Assembly: GCF_946479755.1 (NCBI RefSeq)
Contig: NZ_CAMLHC010000001.1
Location: 434,001 to 498,000, forward strand
Direction of reading: 5' to 3'
Length of the DNA stretch: 64,000 nt
DNA from: an uncultured Chitinophaga sp.
Lineage (GTDB): Bacteria; Bacteroidota; Bacteroidia; Chitinophagales; Chitinophagaceae
The notes beneath the pieces were generated by a model. The model had not been told where the DNA came from, made no database searches, and saw nothing but the letters and a program-made list of their open reading frames with translations. The translations under genes were made by a program, and so were the position numbers. Of the stretch, positions 27,292 to 35,826 are shown in pieces (position 1 is the first letter of the stretch; every line of letters begins with the position of its first letter).

Positions 27292-27375
27292 GTTGGTTGA
27301 TAAGGTGGTTGAATAAAAATCTTGTCGGACCATTCCGTTTTGGCCGGACGTGTTGCAACCACGCCCGGTTTTTTT
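27292..27375 (+). ncRNA. predicted antisense RNA to the second susC leader
   Basis: A transcript starting about 6 nt after the TAACTTTG box would be about 84 nt long. It would end at the hairpin CCGG-A-CGTG / CACG-C-CCGG (27344-27368, 7-nt loop, one mismatch) followed by seven Ts (27369-27375). It is wholly complementary to the susC 5' leader between fecR and susC. Length, hairpin form and position match the element predicted at 9389-9477, although the bases differ. Confidence 0.45.
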
Positions 27376-27443
27376 ATGGCCTCTGGTTGGTGTTAGATGT
27401 TGATTTGCATTCGACAGATTATTTTTTTTGGTTGAAAATCATA

Positions 27444-28565
27444 TTAAGGCTGGGAAACGGTCAGCACTTTGCCTTTTAGCTGAAAGTGCACTTCTTTTTG
27501 TTCCAGTTGTTTTAAGATCGACGCCAGTTTCAGGTTCCGTTGCATTTCGCCTTCGAACCGTATGTCCGGTATATTTCCTTTGTATTCGATGCTGATATCA
27601 TACCAGCGGGATAGTTCCTGCATGACGGTATGCAGACCGGCATTGTGGAAGGAGAAGAAGCCGTTTTTCCAGGCGATGGCCGCGTCGGTGTCTGCGGACT
27701 TCACACTGATGGCCTTGTCCGGCGTGGTAATGGTAGCCTGCTGGCCTGGCAGCAGCACCACCCGGTTGTCTTTGCTGGCAACACGTACCCGGCCGGTGAG
27801 CAGGGTGGTGGCCACATCGTTGGTGTCATAGGCCCGCAGGTTGAAGCTCGTGCCCAGTACCTGTACGGTGCTGCCCTGTACCGTTACTTCAAATGGTTGT
27901 TGCGCGTGCGGAGCAACTTCAAAGTAAGCTTCCCCGGTCACTTCCACTTTCCGGGCGTTGCCGGCAAACGTAATCGGGTAGCGGATACTGGATGCTGCAT
28001 TGAGCCATACTTTGGTGCCGTCAGACAGTACCAGTTGAAACTGGCCGCCCCGCGGGATGTTCAGCGTATTATATTGTATGGATGAAAGCTGGCTTCCTCC
28101 CTGCGAATAAGAGAGCGTATGGTTGTTGGACTTGGTGATGGCGGTGGTGCCCTGTTGCGCCAGGGCGCCGTCATTGGTTTCATCCAAAGGGATGACGGTA
28201 CCATCGGCCAGCGTCAGCGTGGCCGTGTGCCGGGCTGGCGCTATATCTGCTACCGGCGCGGGAACCGGTGCTATGGATGCGGTCTTCCCGGAAAATACCC
28301 ACCAGCCGGCGGCTGCCAGCACCATAACAGCGGCAGCAGCGGCAACCCATCGGTAAGGATGGTATTGTTTTACCCGGACAACCGGGGGCTCCTGCGGATG
28401 CAGCTGTTTTAAGAGTCGCTGCCAGATAACGTCGCCATTTGTGGGAATGACTTCCCCTTTAGCTTCCAGCCGCTGCAAGTACTCTCCCAGTAAGGCTTTC
28501 TCGGCATCTGTCGCTTTCCCCGATGCACAGTGGTCTATAAAAGCAATAAAAGTTTCTTTGTCCAT
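27444..28565 (-). CDS. FecR-family anti-sigma factor
   Basis: A 373-residue regulator. The N-terminal cytoplasmic part (FIAFIDHCASGKATDAEKALL) precedes one membrane helix at about 90-110 (WVAAAAAVMVLAAAGWWVF). The FecR domain has the sequences RGGQFQLVLSDGTKVWLNAA and VEVTGEAYFEVAPHAQQPF; the C-terminal DUF4974 domain contains VMQELSRWYDISIEY and ASILKQLEQKEVHFQL. It lies between the sigma and SusC genes and should hold the sigma factor inactive until SusC signals. Confidence 0.93.
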   Translation of the reverse strand: MDKETFIAFIDHCASGKATDAEKALLGEYLQRLEAKGEVIPTNGDVIWQRLLKQLHPQEPPVVRVKQYHPYRWVAAAAAVMVLAAAGWWVFSGKTASIAPVPAPVADIAPARHTATLTLADGTVIPLDETNDGALAQQGTTAITKSNNHTLSYSQGGSQLSSIQYNTLNIPRGGQFQLVLSDGTKVWLNAASSIRYPITFAGNARKVEVTGEAYFEVAPHAQQPFEVTVQGSTVQVLGTSFNLRAYDTNDVATTLLTGRVRVASKDNRVVLLPGQQATITTPDKAISVKSADTDAAIAWKNGFFSFHNAGLHTVMQELSRWYDISIEYKGNIPDIRFEGEMQRNLKLASILKQLEQKEVHFQLKGKVLTVSQP

Positions 28566-28597
28566 ATACTATATATTAGACACAACAAAAAAGAGGG

Positions 28598-28615
28598 TAC
28601 CCTCCCGGAAGGGTA
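28598..28615. other. hairpin between sigma and fecR genes
   Basis: TACCCT pairs with AGGGTA around CCCGGA. A T-rich run follows on both strands (seven Ts on the plus side after two As; CTCTTTTTT on the minus side). It may act as a partial terminator separating sigma from fecR expression. Confidence 0.35.
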
Positions 28616-28645
28616 AATTTTTTTGAAGACAGTAACAGGATGGGG

Positions 28646-29221
28646 TTATTCCCGGATGTAGGACAGCACCATACAGGCAGCGTAGATACCAACCAGGTGG
28701 TACTTTTTCCTGAAAAGTTGCATGGATTTGGAAATGCGTTTCTCGACTGTTTTTTCCGATACCTGCAATTGCAGGGCAATTTCTTTATAGGTAAGATGTT
28801 GCTGGCGACTGAGCCGGAAAGTCTCCCGGCAATCATCGGGTAATGTATCGATCAGCAGGTTGAGTAGTTGCTCGTTTTCCCGCAGCAGCGCATGGTTCTC
28901 CTGCAGCAGGTCTATTGTTACTTCCGCCAGCCGGTCGAAGAAACGCTGATCGGTCTTCCTGTCGCGGATAGCGTTCAGTACCCGGTTACGGGTGGCTTGC
29001 AGCAAATAGGCTTTTACCGCGGTGACCTCCTGTTCGTGCCGCCGCTCCCATACTTTAAAGAAAACTTCCTGCACTACGTCCTGCGCTACATCTTCCAGGC
29101 AGATCATCTTACTGGCGATGCGGTAACAATCCTCCCAATAGCGCTGGTACAATGTAGCAAAGGCTGTTTCATCATCCGCTTTCATTCTCGTGAAGAGCGC
29201 TGTGTCACTGTTGTCGTACAT
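28646..29221 (-). CDS. ECF RNA polymerase sigma factor
   Basis: A 191-residue ECF sigma factor. Region 2: ETAFATLYQRYWEDCYRIA and DVVQEVFFKVWERR; region 4: LPDDCRETFRLSRQQHL followed by YKEIALQLQVSEKTVEKRI. The hydrophobic C-terminus (LVGIYAACMVLSYI) resembles other sigma factors encoded in SusC loci. The ATG at 29221 (MYDNSDT) is chosen although an open frame extends further upstream without protein-like features. First gene of the sigma-FecR-SusC-SusD-TlpA series. Confidence 0.93.
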   Translation of the reverse strand: MYDNSDTALFTRMKADDETAFATLYQRYWEDCYRIASKMICLEDVAQDVVQEVFFKVWERRHEQEVTAVKAYLLQATRNRVLNAIRDRKTDQRFFDRLAEVTIDLLQENHALLRENEQLLNLLIDTLPDDCRETFRLSRQQHLTYKEIALQLQVSEKTVEKRISKSMQLFRKKYHLVGIYAACMVLSYIRE

Positions 29222-29340
29222 GTAATGTTGGTCCTGTAATGATGGTTGATGTTCTGATTTGGCTAAAACCCGTTGCAGCGCCAAGATAGGGCTTTCTTTT
29301 GAAAGAAGGGAACGGCAGGGTGATATAGATATTAATATGA

Positions 29341-29348
29341 TATATTTG
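29341..29348 (+). promoter_or_regulatory. -7 promoter box upstream of the PdxH-like gene
   Basis: TATATTTG is an exact TAnnTTTG box 73 bp before the ATG at 29421. No clear -33 TTTG is present at 19-21 bp distance. Confidence 0.4.
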
Positions 29349-29420
29349 GATGGGCAGGCAGATCTGTCTAATTTAGGATGATTAGCATGGCAGCATGCAC
29401 GTACCATTAAACCCACCACC

Positions 29421-30014
29421 ATGTCAGTAACCACCATGCAGGAAATCGTCACCCGGTTCAACAACGCATTACAACAGGAAATACAACAACGGAAAGTAAA
29501 ACTACCTTACGCCTGTTGTCTCTCCACCGTGGGACTGGACGGCTTTCCCAATGCCCGTTTTGTGTCGCTGAAAGAAGTGCTGGACGGGAAGTTTGTGGTG
29601 ACCGGCGCATTGACATCGCGGAAGGGGATAGAGATAGGGGAGGACAATAAGGTAGCCCTCACTTTCTGGTGGCCGGAAACAGCGCAGCAGGTGCGTATCC
29701 AGGGAGTTGCCAGTCAACTGCCGGATGCATTGGCAGATTTGTACTTTAGTGAACGGAACCGCGAAAGCCAGATCGTTTCGACCGTTAGTCAGCAGGGAGC
29801 GCTGCTCGAGGATCTCCAGGCACTGACGCAACAGTTTGATCAGCTGGCGCAACAGCCGGACACGATGGGCATCCAACGGCCGGAAAACTGGGGCGCCTAT
29901 GCGATAGCGCCGCTGCGGATAGAATTTCTTGTTTTCAGCGAAGCCCGTTTTCATGACCGCACATTGTATGAGCTGACAGACGGCGGCTGGACAGCAATAA
30001 AGCTGCAGCCTTAA
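29421..30014 (+). CDS. pdxH: pyridoxamine 5'-phosphate oxidase family protein (PdxH-like)
   Basis: A 197-residue split-barrel flavoprotein. Recognisable parts are the FMN-binding strand NARFVSLKEV, TGALTSRKGIEIGEDNKVAL, FWWPETAQQVRIQGVA, and the C-terminal PENWGAYAIAPLRIEFLVF with RFHDRTLYE, corresponding to the W-G-x-Y and R-x-HDR elements of PdxH. The enzyme oxidises pyridoxine or pyridoxamine phosphate to pyridoxal phosphate using FMN. Some usual residues differ (for example F for W in IEF, and the C-terminal IKLQP), so a related PNPOx-like oxidoreductase remains possible. Its stop overlaps that of the convergent UvrA-like gene by 4 bp (TTAA). Confidence 0.72.
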   Translation: MSVTTMQEIVTRFNNALQQEIQQRKVKLPYACCLSTVGLDGFPNARFVSLKEVLDGKFVVTGALTSRKGIEIGEDNKVALTFWWPETAQQVRIQGVASQLPDALADLYFSERNRESQIVSTVSQQGALLEDLQALTQQFDQLAQQPDTMGIQRPENWGAYAIAPLRIEFLVFSEARFHDRTLYELTDGGWTAIKLQP

Positions 30015-32275
30015 GAAGCGCCGCGCTCCAGGTATTTTTGCAGATAAACAGCCGTAGGCGTATCCGCCTGTTGCAACAGGTCGGCTACGGTGCCTTCGAA
30101 AGTGAGCCGACCGCCGTCTTTACCGGCGCCCGGCCCCATGTCAATAATCCAGTCGGCACAGGCGATGATATCTAAATTATGTTCGATGACAATCAACGTA
30201 TGTCCGGCTTTGACGAGTTTGTTAAAAAGCGCCAGCAGTCTTTCCGTATCGGCAGGATGCAGGCCGGTGCTGGGCTCGTCCAGCACTACGACCGTACTCT
30301 GTTCTTTTAGCTGCGTGGCCAGTTTTAGCCGTTGCAGCTCTCCGCCGGAGAAGGTGTCCAGCCGCTGGCCCAGCGTAAGGTAACCCATGCCCAGATCGTC
30401 CAGCATCGCGAAATGACGGCGGAGCTGCGGTTGCTCCGAAAAAAATACCGCCGCTTCCTCCACGGTGAGGTCCATCACATCCGCGATGGACTTTTGACGA
30501 TAACGATATTGTAGTACTTCCGGCTGGAAGCCGCTGCCCCCACATACTTCACAGGGTATCTCCACATCATCCATAAAAGCCAGGTCGATTTTTTCTATGC
30601 CGAGCCCTTTGCAGTTAGGGCAGGCGCCCTCGCTGTTGCGGCTGAACAGCTTATTGCTGACGCCATTGGCATGAGCGAAGAGGTTACGGATAATATCGGA
30701 AATACCGAGGTAGGTCAGCAGGTTGGATTTGGAATGTCCCGCGATGCCGGACTGGTCAATCAGCGTGATCTCCGGATGTTGCAGCGGCAGTACGTCGCTG
30801 ATCAATGTACTCTTGCCTGAGCCGGCCACACCGGTAACAACGGTGAGCACCCCGAGGGGAATCTTTACCGTAATGTCTTTCAGGTTGTGCAGCTTTGCAT
30901 GACGGATGGCGAGGGTAGCTGTGAAACTCCGCGGATGCTGATTATAGGTTTGTTGCCGGGCAAAGTAACGGCCGGTTTTACCGGCGCTTTTGCGCAGCCC
31001 TTTGAAACTGCCCTGGTAAACGATTTCGCCGCCATGGGTACCTGATCCGGGTCCCATGTCGATCACATGATCGGCAATGCGGATCAGGTCTGGGTCGTGC
31101 TCCACCAGTAATACCGTGTTGCCTTTGTCGCGGATCTTCTGAATAATACGGGAGAGATTGTCCAGGTCGGCGGGGTGCAACCCTATGCTGGGCTCATCAA
31201 AAATGTAGAGCAAGTTTTCCAGGCTGCTGTCCAGGTGCCGTACCATTTTAATCCGCTGTGATTCGCCACCGGAGAGGGTAGACGTTACCCGGTCCAGCGT
31301 GAGGTAACCCAGGCCGATGGTGACCATATGTTGTAGTTTCTTTACCAGTTCAGCGACAATGGTGTCGTACCCGGCGGCTTTAATAGGGCGGATAAAGGCC
31401 AGCAGCTCGTCCGCCGGCATAGCGGCACAGTCGGCGATGTCCAGCCCTTTTATCTTACAGGAAAGTATCTTTTCGTTGAGCCGCTTACCGTGGCAGGCTG
31501 GGCAGGGCTGTTCGCGGACGATCCTGCTGATTTCTTTTTCCCGGAGCCGCAGTTCTTTGGTGTCTCTTTTCAGGATGTCCCTTTCCAAACGGGGGATGAT
31601 GCCTGTATAACGCACGGTTTTACCCCATTTGGGAGACGGATGTGGGGGAACATGCTCTTCCGCATGGAGCAGCATTTCCCATTCGTCTTTCGTATAGCCG
31701 GCAAGTTTTTTGTCGTTGTCGAAATAGCCTGATTCGGTATAACGCAGCCAGCGGAAGCCGCCGGGCTGGAAGGTAGGGAAGCGGATAGCGCCTTCGTTGA
31801 GCGATTTGGACTTATCTATCAACTGATCAATGTCTATCTGCCGCGTTTGCCCGATGCCGCCGCAGACGGGGCACATGCCCTGCGGATGGTTGAACGAGAA
31901 AGTATTGGCATACCCCACGAAGGGCTTGCCTATCCGGGAAAACAGCAGTCGCAGCGACGTGTAGATGTCCGTGGCGGTCCCTACGGTGGAGCGGATATTG
32001 CCGCCCAGCCTTTTCTGGTTTATGATCACCGGTACATTGAGATGTTCAATGCTGTCCACGTCCGGTACGCCGAGGTGCTCCATTCTGCTGCGCACAAAGC
32101 TGTGCTGCATCTCACTCATCTGCCGCTGCGCTTCAGCCCCGATGGTCCTGAATACGAGCGACGATTTCCCCGATCCGGACACACCCGTAAAAACGGTGAT
32201 GGTGTTTTTGGGAATCTCCAATGTCAGGTTCTTCAGATTGTGCTGGCGGGCGCCGGTGATCTTTAGCGGATACAT
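30011..32275 (-). CDS. short UvrA-like ABC ATPase (excinuclease subunit A paralogue)
   Basis: A 754-residue ABC-type DNA-binding ATPase. Walker A motifs are GVSGSGKSSL (about 31-40) and GVAGSGKSTL; ABC signatures are LSGGESQRIKM and FSGGELQRLKL. Cysteine pairs CPVCGG, CPACHG, CPNCKG and CEVCGG show zinc modules. Canonical UvrA is about 940 residues; the shortening is in the first ATPase insert that contacts UvrB. Such class II UvrA proteins (including DrrC) are tied to resistance to DNA-binding drugs rather than general repair. It diverges from a MarR gene over a palindrome, which supports drug-induced expression. Confidence 0.9.
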   Translation of the reverse strand: MYPLKITGARQHNLKNLTLEIPKNTITVFTGVSGSGKSSLVFRTIGAEAQRQMSEMQHSFVRSRMEHLGVPDVDSIEHLNVPVIINQKRLGGNIRSTVGTATDIYTSLRLLFSRIGKPFVGYANTFSFNHPQGMCPVCGGIGQTRQIDIDQLIDKSKSLNEGAIRFPTFQPGGFRWLRYTESGYFDNDKKLAGYTKDEWEMLLHAEEHVPPHPSPKWGKTVRYTGIIPRLERDILKRDTKELRLREKEISRIVREQPCPACHGKRLNEKILSCKIKGLDIADCAAMPADELLAFIRPIKAAGYDTIVAELVKKLQHMVTIGLGYLTLDRVTSTLSGGESQRIKMVRHLDSSLENLLYIFDEPSIGLHPADLDNLSRIIQKIRDKGNTVLLVEHDPDLIRIADHVIDMGPGSGTHGGEIVYQGSFKGLRKSAGKTGRYFARQQTYNQHPRSFTATLAIRHAKLHNLKDITVKIPLGVLTVVTGVAGSGKSTLISDVLPLQHPEITLIDQSGIAGHSKSNLLTYLGISDIIRNLFAHANGVSNKLFSRNSEGACPNCKGLGIEKIDLAFMDDVEIPCEVCGGSGFQPEVLQYRYRQKSIADVMDLTVEEAAVFFSEQPQLRRHFAMLDDLGMGYLTLGQRLDTFSGGELQRLKLATQLKEQSTVVVLDEPSTGLHPADTERLLALFNKLVKAGHTLIVIEHNLDIIACADWIIDMGPGAGKDGGRLTFEGTVADLLQQADTPTAVYLQKYLERGAS

Positions 32276-32290
32276 GGGTTGAAATTTTTA

Positions 32291-32319
32291 TTAACTTTGT
32301 GAATAGTTAACAAAGTTAA
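32291..32319. promoter_or_regulatory. MarR operator-like palindrome with two opposed -7 boxes
   Basis: TTAACTTTGT (32291-32300) and ACAAAGTTAA (32310-32319) form a perfect 10-bp inverted repeat with a 9-bp centre. Each arm contains TAACTTTG, an exact TAnnTTTG box: one reads toward marR (32292-32299), the other toward the UvrA-like gene (complement of 32311-32318). A MarR dimer here would block both promoters. Confidence 0.62.
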
Positions 32320-32332
32320 ATAATTTAAGGCA

Positions 32333-32761
32333 ATGGAAAAAGCACAAAAAGCCTTTTTTGATACCTATACCGATTTCCAGTGTTACGTCATTGCGCAGGT
32401 CAACAACGGCGATTATAACGGCATAGGAGCTACGCACTACAATATGGTGGAATACCTCTACCGCAACGGGCCGGCCACGGGTAAAACGCTGGCGCAGAAA
32501 TTCCATATCAGCGCTCCCGCCATCTCCCGTCATGTAAAAATACTGCTGGAGAAAAAGCTGATCGTCCAGCAACAAAGTCCGCAGGACCGCCGTCTCTTCC
32601 TGCTGGAAGTGACGGGCAAAGGCAAACACCTGGTCGACGGATCGGAGGACCAGCGCCACAGCGTCACTACCCGTATCAGCAGTATGCTTCCTAAAAAGGA
32701 ACTGGAACAGTTTACCCGCATCCTGCGGAAAGTGGTGGAGGTGCTGAAAGAAGAGGAATAG
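32333..32761 (+). CDS. MarR-family transcriptional regulator
   Basis: A 142-residue winged-helix repressor. The helix-turn-helix is TGKTLAQKFHISAPAISRHV (about 49-68), followed by the wing SPQDRRLFLLEVTGKG with the conserved D-R-R. The C-terminal helix (LEQFTRILRKVVEVLKEE) serves dimerisation. It lies 57 bp from the divergent UvrA-like gene and probably represses both itself and that gene until a ligand binds. Confidence 0.92.
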   Translation: MEKAQKAFFDTYTDFQCYVIAQVNNGDYNGIGATHYNMVEYLYRNGPATGKTLAQKFHISAPAISRHVKILLEKKLIVQQQSPQDRRLFLLEVTGKGKHLVDGSEDQRHSVTTRISSMLPKKELEQFTRILRKVVEVLKEEE

Positions 32762-32809
32762 GGGTAAGGCAGCGCTCAGGTGTCGTTATAAAATAACAGC
32801 ATCTGCCAT

Positions 32810-33694
32810 ATGAAAATAAAAAGGGTCGCCCCCGTTGATTTTGAGCGCCGGTATATGACCACCGTGCCGCCGGTCTTCAAAACACTGGGCACGCCGCTGC
32901 AAATATTCGATATCCGGGAAACAGCCGCATTCATCAGCCTGCCTACACCGCTGTACCGGCCGGACTATAATTTTATTGTTCACCTCACTAAGGGCCATGC
33001 CCGTCAACAGGTAGACGCCACGGTGAAACACATCTCCCCGCATGACGTCCTCTTTGTAAAAAACGGCAACGTGACCGCCCTGCTGGAAACCAGCGAAGAT
33101 GTGGAAGGATACGTAGTGATCTTCGAAGACAGCGCCCTTCGTCATCTGTTGTCCAAAGAAAAACTGGTCCACCTGTTCAGCGCGGACACTGTCATCTCCC
33201 TGCCCGATGATACCAGCCACTGGCTTACCCCGCTTTTTATACTGCTGGCGCGGGAAATATACCAGTCCACCCCCGATATGGAAATCTGTTATTCCCTCTT
33301 TCAGGCCGCGCTCCTGAAAATCATCGCGGCCGACAAAGGACAGCATAAACTGGTCAACCGCAGCAGCGAAATCACCTTTGCTTTTAAAGAGTTGGTATAC
33401 AAACACCATGTGGAAGAAAGATCTGTCTCTTTTTATGTAGATAAACTGGCTGTCTCCGTGAATTATCTCAACCGTTGCGTGCAGCAGACACTAGGCACTG
33501 CGCCGAAGGAGTGGATCAATAAAGTGAATATCCAACACAGTCAGCTGCTGTTGCAGGACCTCACCAAAGACATCGCCTCCGTAGCGTTTGAGCTGAACTA
33601 TGAAGATCCCGGCTATTTCGGTCGTCTTTTTAAGAAGATCACCCACCTTACCCCTTCCGAATACCGCGCATCGCTGATGCAAAGTTTGTCCTGA
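32810..33694 (+). CDS. AraC-family transcriptional regulator
   Basis: A 294-residue regulator with an N-terminal cupin-like ligand domain (about 25-170, PLYRPDYNFIVHLTKG, HDVLFVKNGNVTALL) and a C-terminal AraC double helix-turn-helix (about 200-292). The first unit is VSFYVDKLAVSVNYLNRCVQ, the second DIASVAFELNYEDPGYFGRL, ending in the conserved FKKITHLTPSEYRAS. The outer-membrane protein gene 70 bp downstream may be its target. Confidence 0.92.
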   Translation: MKIKRVAPVDFERRYMTTVPPVFKTLGTPLQIFDIRETAAFISLPTPLYRPDYNFIVHLTKGHARQQVDATVKHISPHDVLFVKNGNVTALLETSEDVEGYVVIFEDSALRHLLSKEKLVHLFSADTVISLPDDTSHWLTPLFILLAREIYQSTPDMEICYSLFQAALLKIIAADKGQHKLVNRSSEITFAFKELVYKHHVEERSVSFYVDKLAVSVNYLNRCVQQTLGTAPKEWINKVNIQHSQLLLQDLTKDIASVAFELNYEDPGYFGRLFKKITHLTPSEYRASLMQSLS

Positions 33695-33764
33695 TAAAGG
33701 TAGAATCTGTTCGAAAACAAGCGGCAGCCGCCGGCGACCTTTGTGTTATCAAACAAAAGAAAAC

Positions 33765-34682
33765 ATGAAACGCTTATTGCATCTGCCGGTGCTCATCTGC
33801 TTGTTGGTATCGTATACAAAGGACCTCCCCGCGCAATTTATCAAAGACGCGGCCGGGGTATCGATGACTGCCCACGGAGAAAGTCAGTTCAGCGATCTGC
33901 CGGAAGGCAGTGATGTAAAGGACCATAAATTCAGGTACAACACCTTTGATGCCTGGCTGTCACTGCCGCCCCTGCGCATCGGAAAAACACAGCTCTTCCC
34001 GAATATCAGCTACCGTATGATGGACTTCTCTTTTAACAAGACCAATACCCCATCGCTCTATCAATTGGATAAAATCCACGAAGTCAAAGCCGTTATCATT
34101 GTCAGGCATCCCATCGCTGCAAAATGGTCTGTGCTTGGAATACTCATTCCCACGGTGGCATCGGATTTGAAAAGTTCCCTCTCTTCCGATGATCTTATTG
34201 CAGACGGCATCTATGGTGTGGCCAGGAGGTTTGGCAAGCACGCGAATCTTGAAGTGGGGGTAGGCGTACACGTGATGTATTCTTTCCGGCAATTCCTGGT
34301 CACCCCCGGTGTCTCCATCGATTATAAAAGCAATAACGGCAAATGGATTGGCCAGTTCTACTGGCCACGGCTCAATGTGGTGTATAACGTAACGCCCAAT
34401 ACACAGGCAGGTATTGCCGGGTCTATCGACTGGACCAAATACAACCTGAAGAACTTTACGGATGTTGAAGGCAATGAAATCGACTACGCACAGTTCTCTG
34501 CCATTCATGCCGGCGTACAGTTTAATCAGCGTATCTATAAAAACCTGTGGTTCGGGGTACAGGGCGGTATCAGCCTGTTCGGCAGCTACAAACTTTTTAA
34601 TCCGGGCCATGACACCATCCGGAATTTCTCCGTTGATAATACGGTTTATGGTAAAGCCATGATCACCTACCGGTTGAAGTAA
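33765..34682 (+). CDS. DUF6268-like outer-membrane beta-barrel protein
   Basis: A 305-residue exported protein, start set at the ATG at 33765 (MKRLLHLPVLICLLVSY), giving a signal peptide ending near LPAQ; an ATG eight codons upstream is possible. The body alternates aromatic strands (LFPNISYRMMDFSF, VGVGVHVMYSFRQFL, WIGQFYWPRLNVVY, NLWFGVQGGISLFG) and ends in MITYRLK, a barrel closure. It resembles DUF6268 proteins, whose function is unknown. Located just after an AraC regulator. Confidence 0.75.
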   Translation: MKRLLHLPVLICLLVSYTKDLPAQFIKDAAGVSMTAHGESQFSDLPEGSDVKDHKFRYNTFDAWLSLPPLRIGKTQLFPNISYRMMDFSFNKTNTPSLYQLDKIHEVKAVIIVRHPIAAKWSVLGILIPTVASDLKSSLSSDDLIADGIYGVARRFGKHANLEVGVGVHVMYSFRQFLVTPGVSIDYKSNNGKWIGQFYWPRLNVVYNVTPNTQAGIAGSIDWTKYNLKNFTDVEGNEIDYAQFSAIHAGVQFNQRIYKNLWFGVQGGISLFGSYKLFNPGHDTIRNFSVDNTVYGKAMITYRLK

Positions 34683-34765
34683 CCGCTGTTTGTCGCGCGA
34701 ATTCGCTATTTTTACAGCTGTTAACCAGGAAAAAAAGGGCTGTAAGGATAAGAAGCCCATGCACC

Positions 34766-35806
34766 ATGAACAAGAACTCCGAATACGAAAAAATGCCTAA
34801 AAGCCTGCATGGCCTTCCGCTGTCAGAGAAGGCCATGCAGGACCTCCATAAATTAAAATGGGTAGTGACAGAAAAAATACACGGCGCTAATTTCAGCTTT
34901 GTGTATGAAGATCATCAGTTGTTATTTGCCAAACGCAAAGCGTACCTGCAATGGACGGATGATTTCTTCGGCTTCCAGGCTGTGGTGGTGGCCATGGAAG
35001 AACGCATCATCCGCTTGTTTGAGCAGTTGCAACAGGACATCCCGGCACAGCGGTACATTGTCTATGGCGAATTGTTCGGCGGTAAATACCCGCATCCGGA
35101 CGTTGCGCCGGACCCGCAGGTGCAGGCCATCCAGACCGGTGTGTATTACAGCCCTGCAGTGCGGTTCTGTGCTTTTGACATCGCCGTGGAAACTACGGAG
35201 GGGGCTAAACGTTATCTCGACTATGATGCCGCCATGACCTACTTTCAGCAGTTTGACATTTTCTATGCAAAGCCGCTTTTTACCGGTAAGTGGAATGAGG
35301 CGCTGAATTTCGATACCCGCATACCGTCCGTGGTGCCCGCACAGTTGCAGTTGCCGGAGCTGGAAGCTAACCTGATAGAGGGAGTGGTGATCAAGCCGCT
35401 GCATCATTCCGGGCTCGTCAGCCTGGACACGCGCCCGGTCATCAAACTGAAAAATCCTGAGTTCGATGAAGAGGAAAAGTTCCACGAAGCGGAGAAATGG
35501 TCTTTTATTCCGGAGGTCAGTTCCCGCTCCGCGCAACTTTCTTTCCTGGTGGAAGAGATGGCTCGTTACATCACAAAGAACCGGCTGGACAGTGTGTTGT
35601 CTAAAACCGGCCGGCTGGATGCGGGCAGTCCGCAACGACTGGAGGAGGTCCGGAAAGAATTCCTGGACGATGTGTATACCGATTTCAACGGGGATAACGG
35701 TCATATCCTGTCCGACCTGGAAGCGGCCGACCGCGACTGGGTGCGGGAACGTGTGGCCACGCGTATCGCCGTATGGATGGCTGATCACGCCGGTACGCCG
35801 GGGTGA
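34766..35806 (+). CDS. Rnl2-type (T4 RnlB-like) RNA ligase
   Basis: A 346-residue ATP-dependent ligase. Motif I is EKIHGANF with the adenylated lysine K37. Later nucleotidyltransferase motifs are YGELFGGKYPH (motif III region), LIEGVVIKPL (motif IV) and VIKLKNPEF (motif V). The C-terminal 120 residues form a helical domain as in Rnl2 ligases. The family seals 3'-OH/5'-PO4 nicks in RNA, mostly in phages and a few bacteria. There is no end-healing kinase or phage gene nearby, so this is an isolated ligase, possibly for RNA repair. Confidence 0.87.
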   Translation: MNKNSEYEKMPKSLHGLPLSEKAMQDLHKLKWVVTEKIHGANFSFVYEDHQLLFAKRKAYLQWTDDFFGFQAVVVAMEERIIRLFEQLQQDIPAQRYIVYGELFGGKYPHPDVAPDPQVQAIQTGVYYSPAVRFCAFDIAVETTEGAKRYLDYDAAMTYFQQFDIFYAKPLFTGKWNEALNFDTRIPSVVPAQLQLPELEANLIEGVVIKPLHHSGLVSLDTRPVIKLKNPEFDEEEKFHEAEKWSFIPEVSSRSAQLSFLVEEMARYITKNRLDSVLSKTGRLDAGSPQRLEEVRKEFLDDVYTDFNGDNGHILSDLEAADRDWVRERVATRIAVWMADHAGTPG

Positions 35807-35826
35807 TCAGCCGGTATGTTTTCCGT

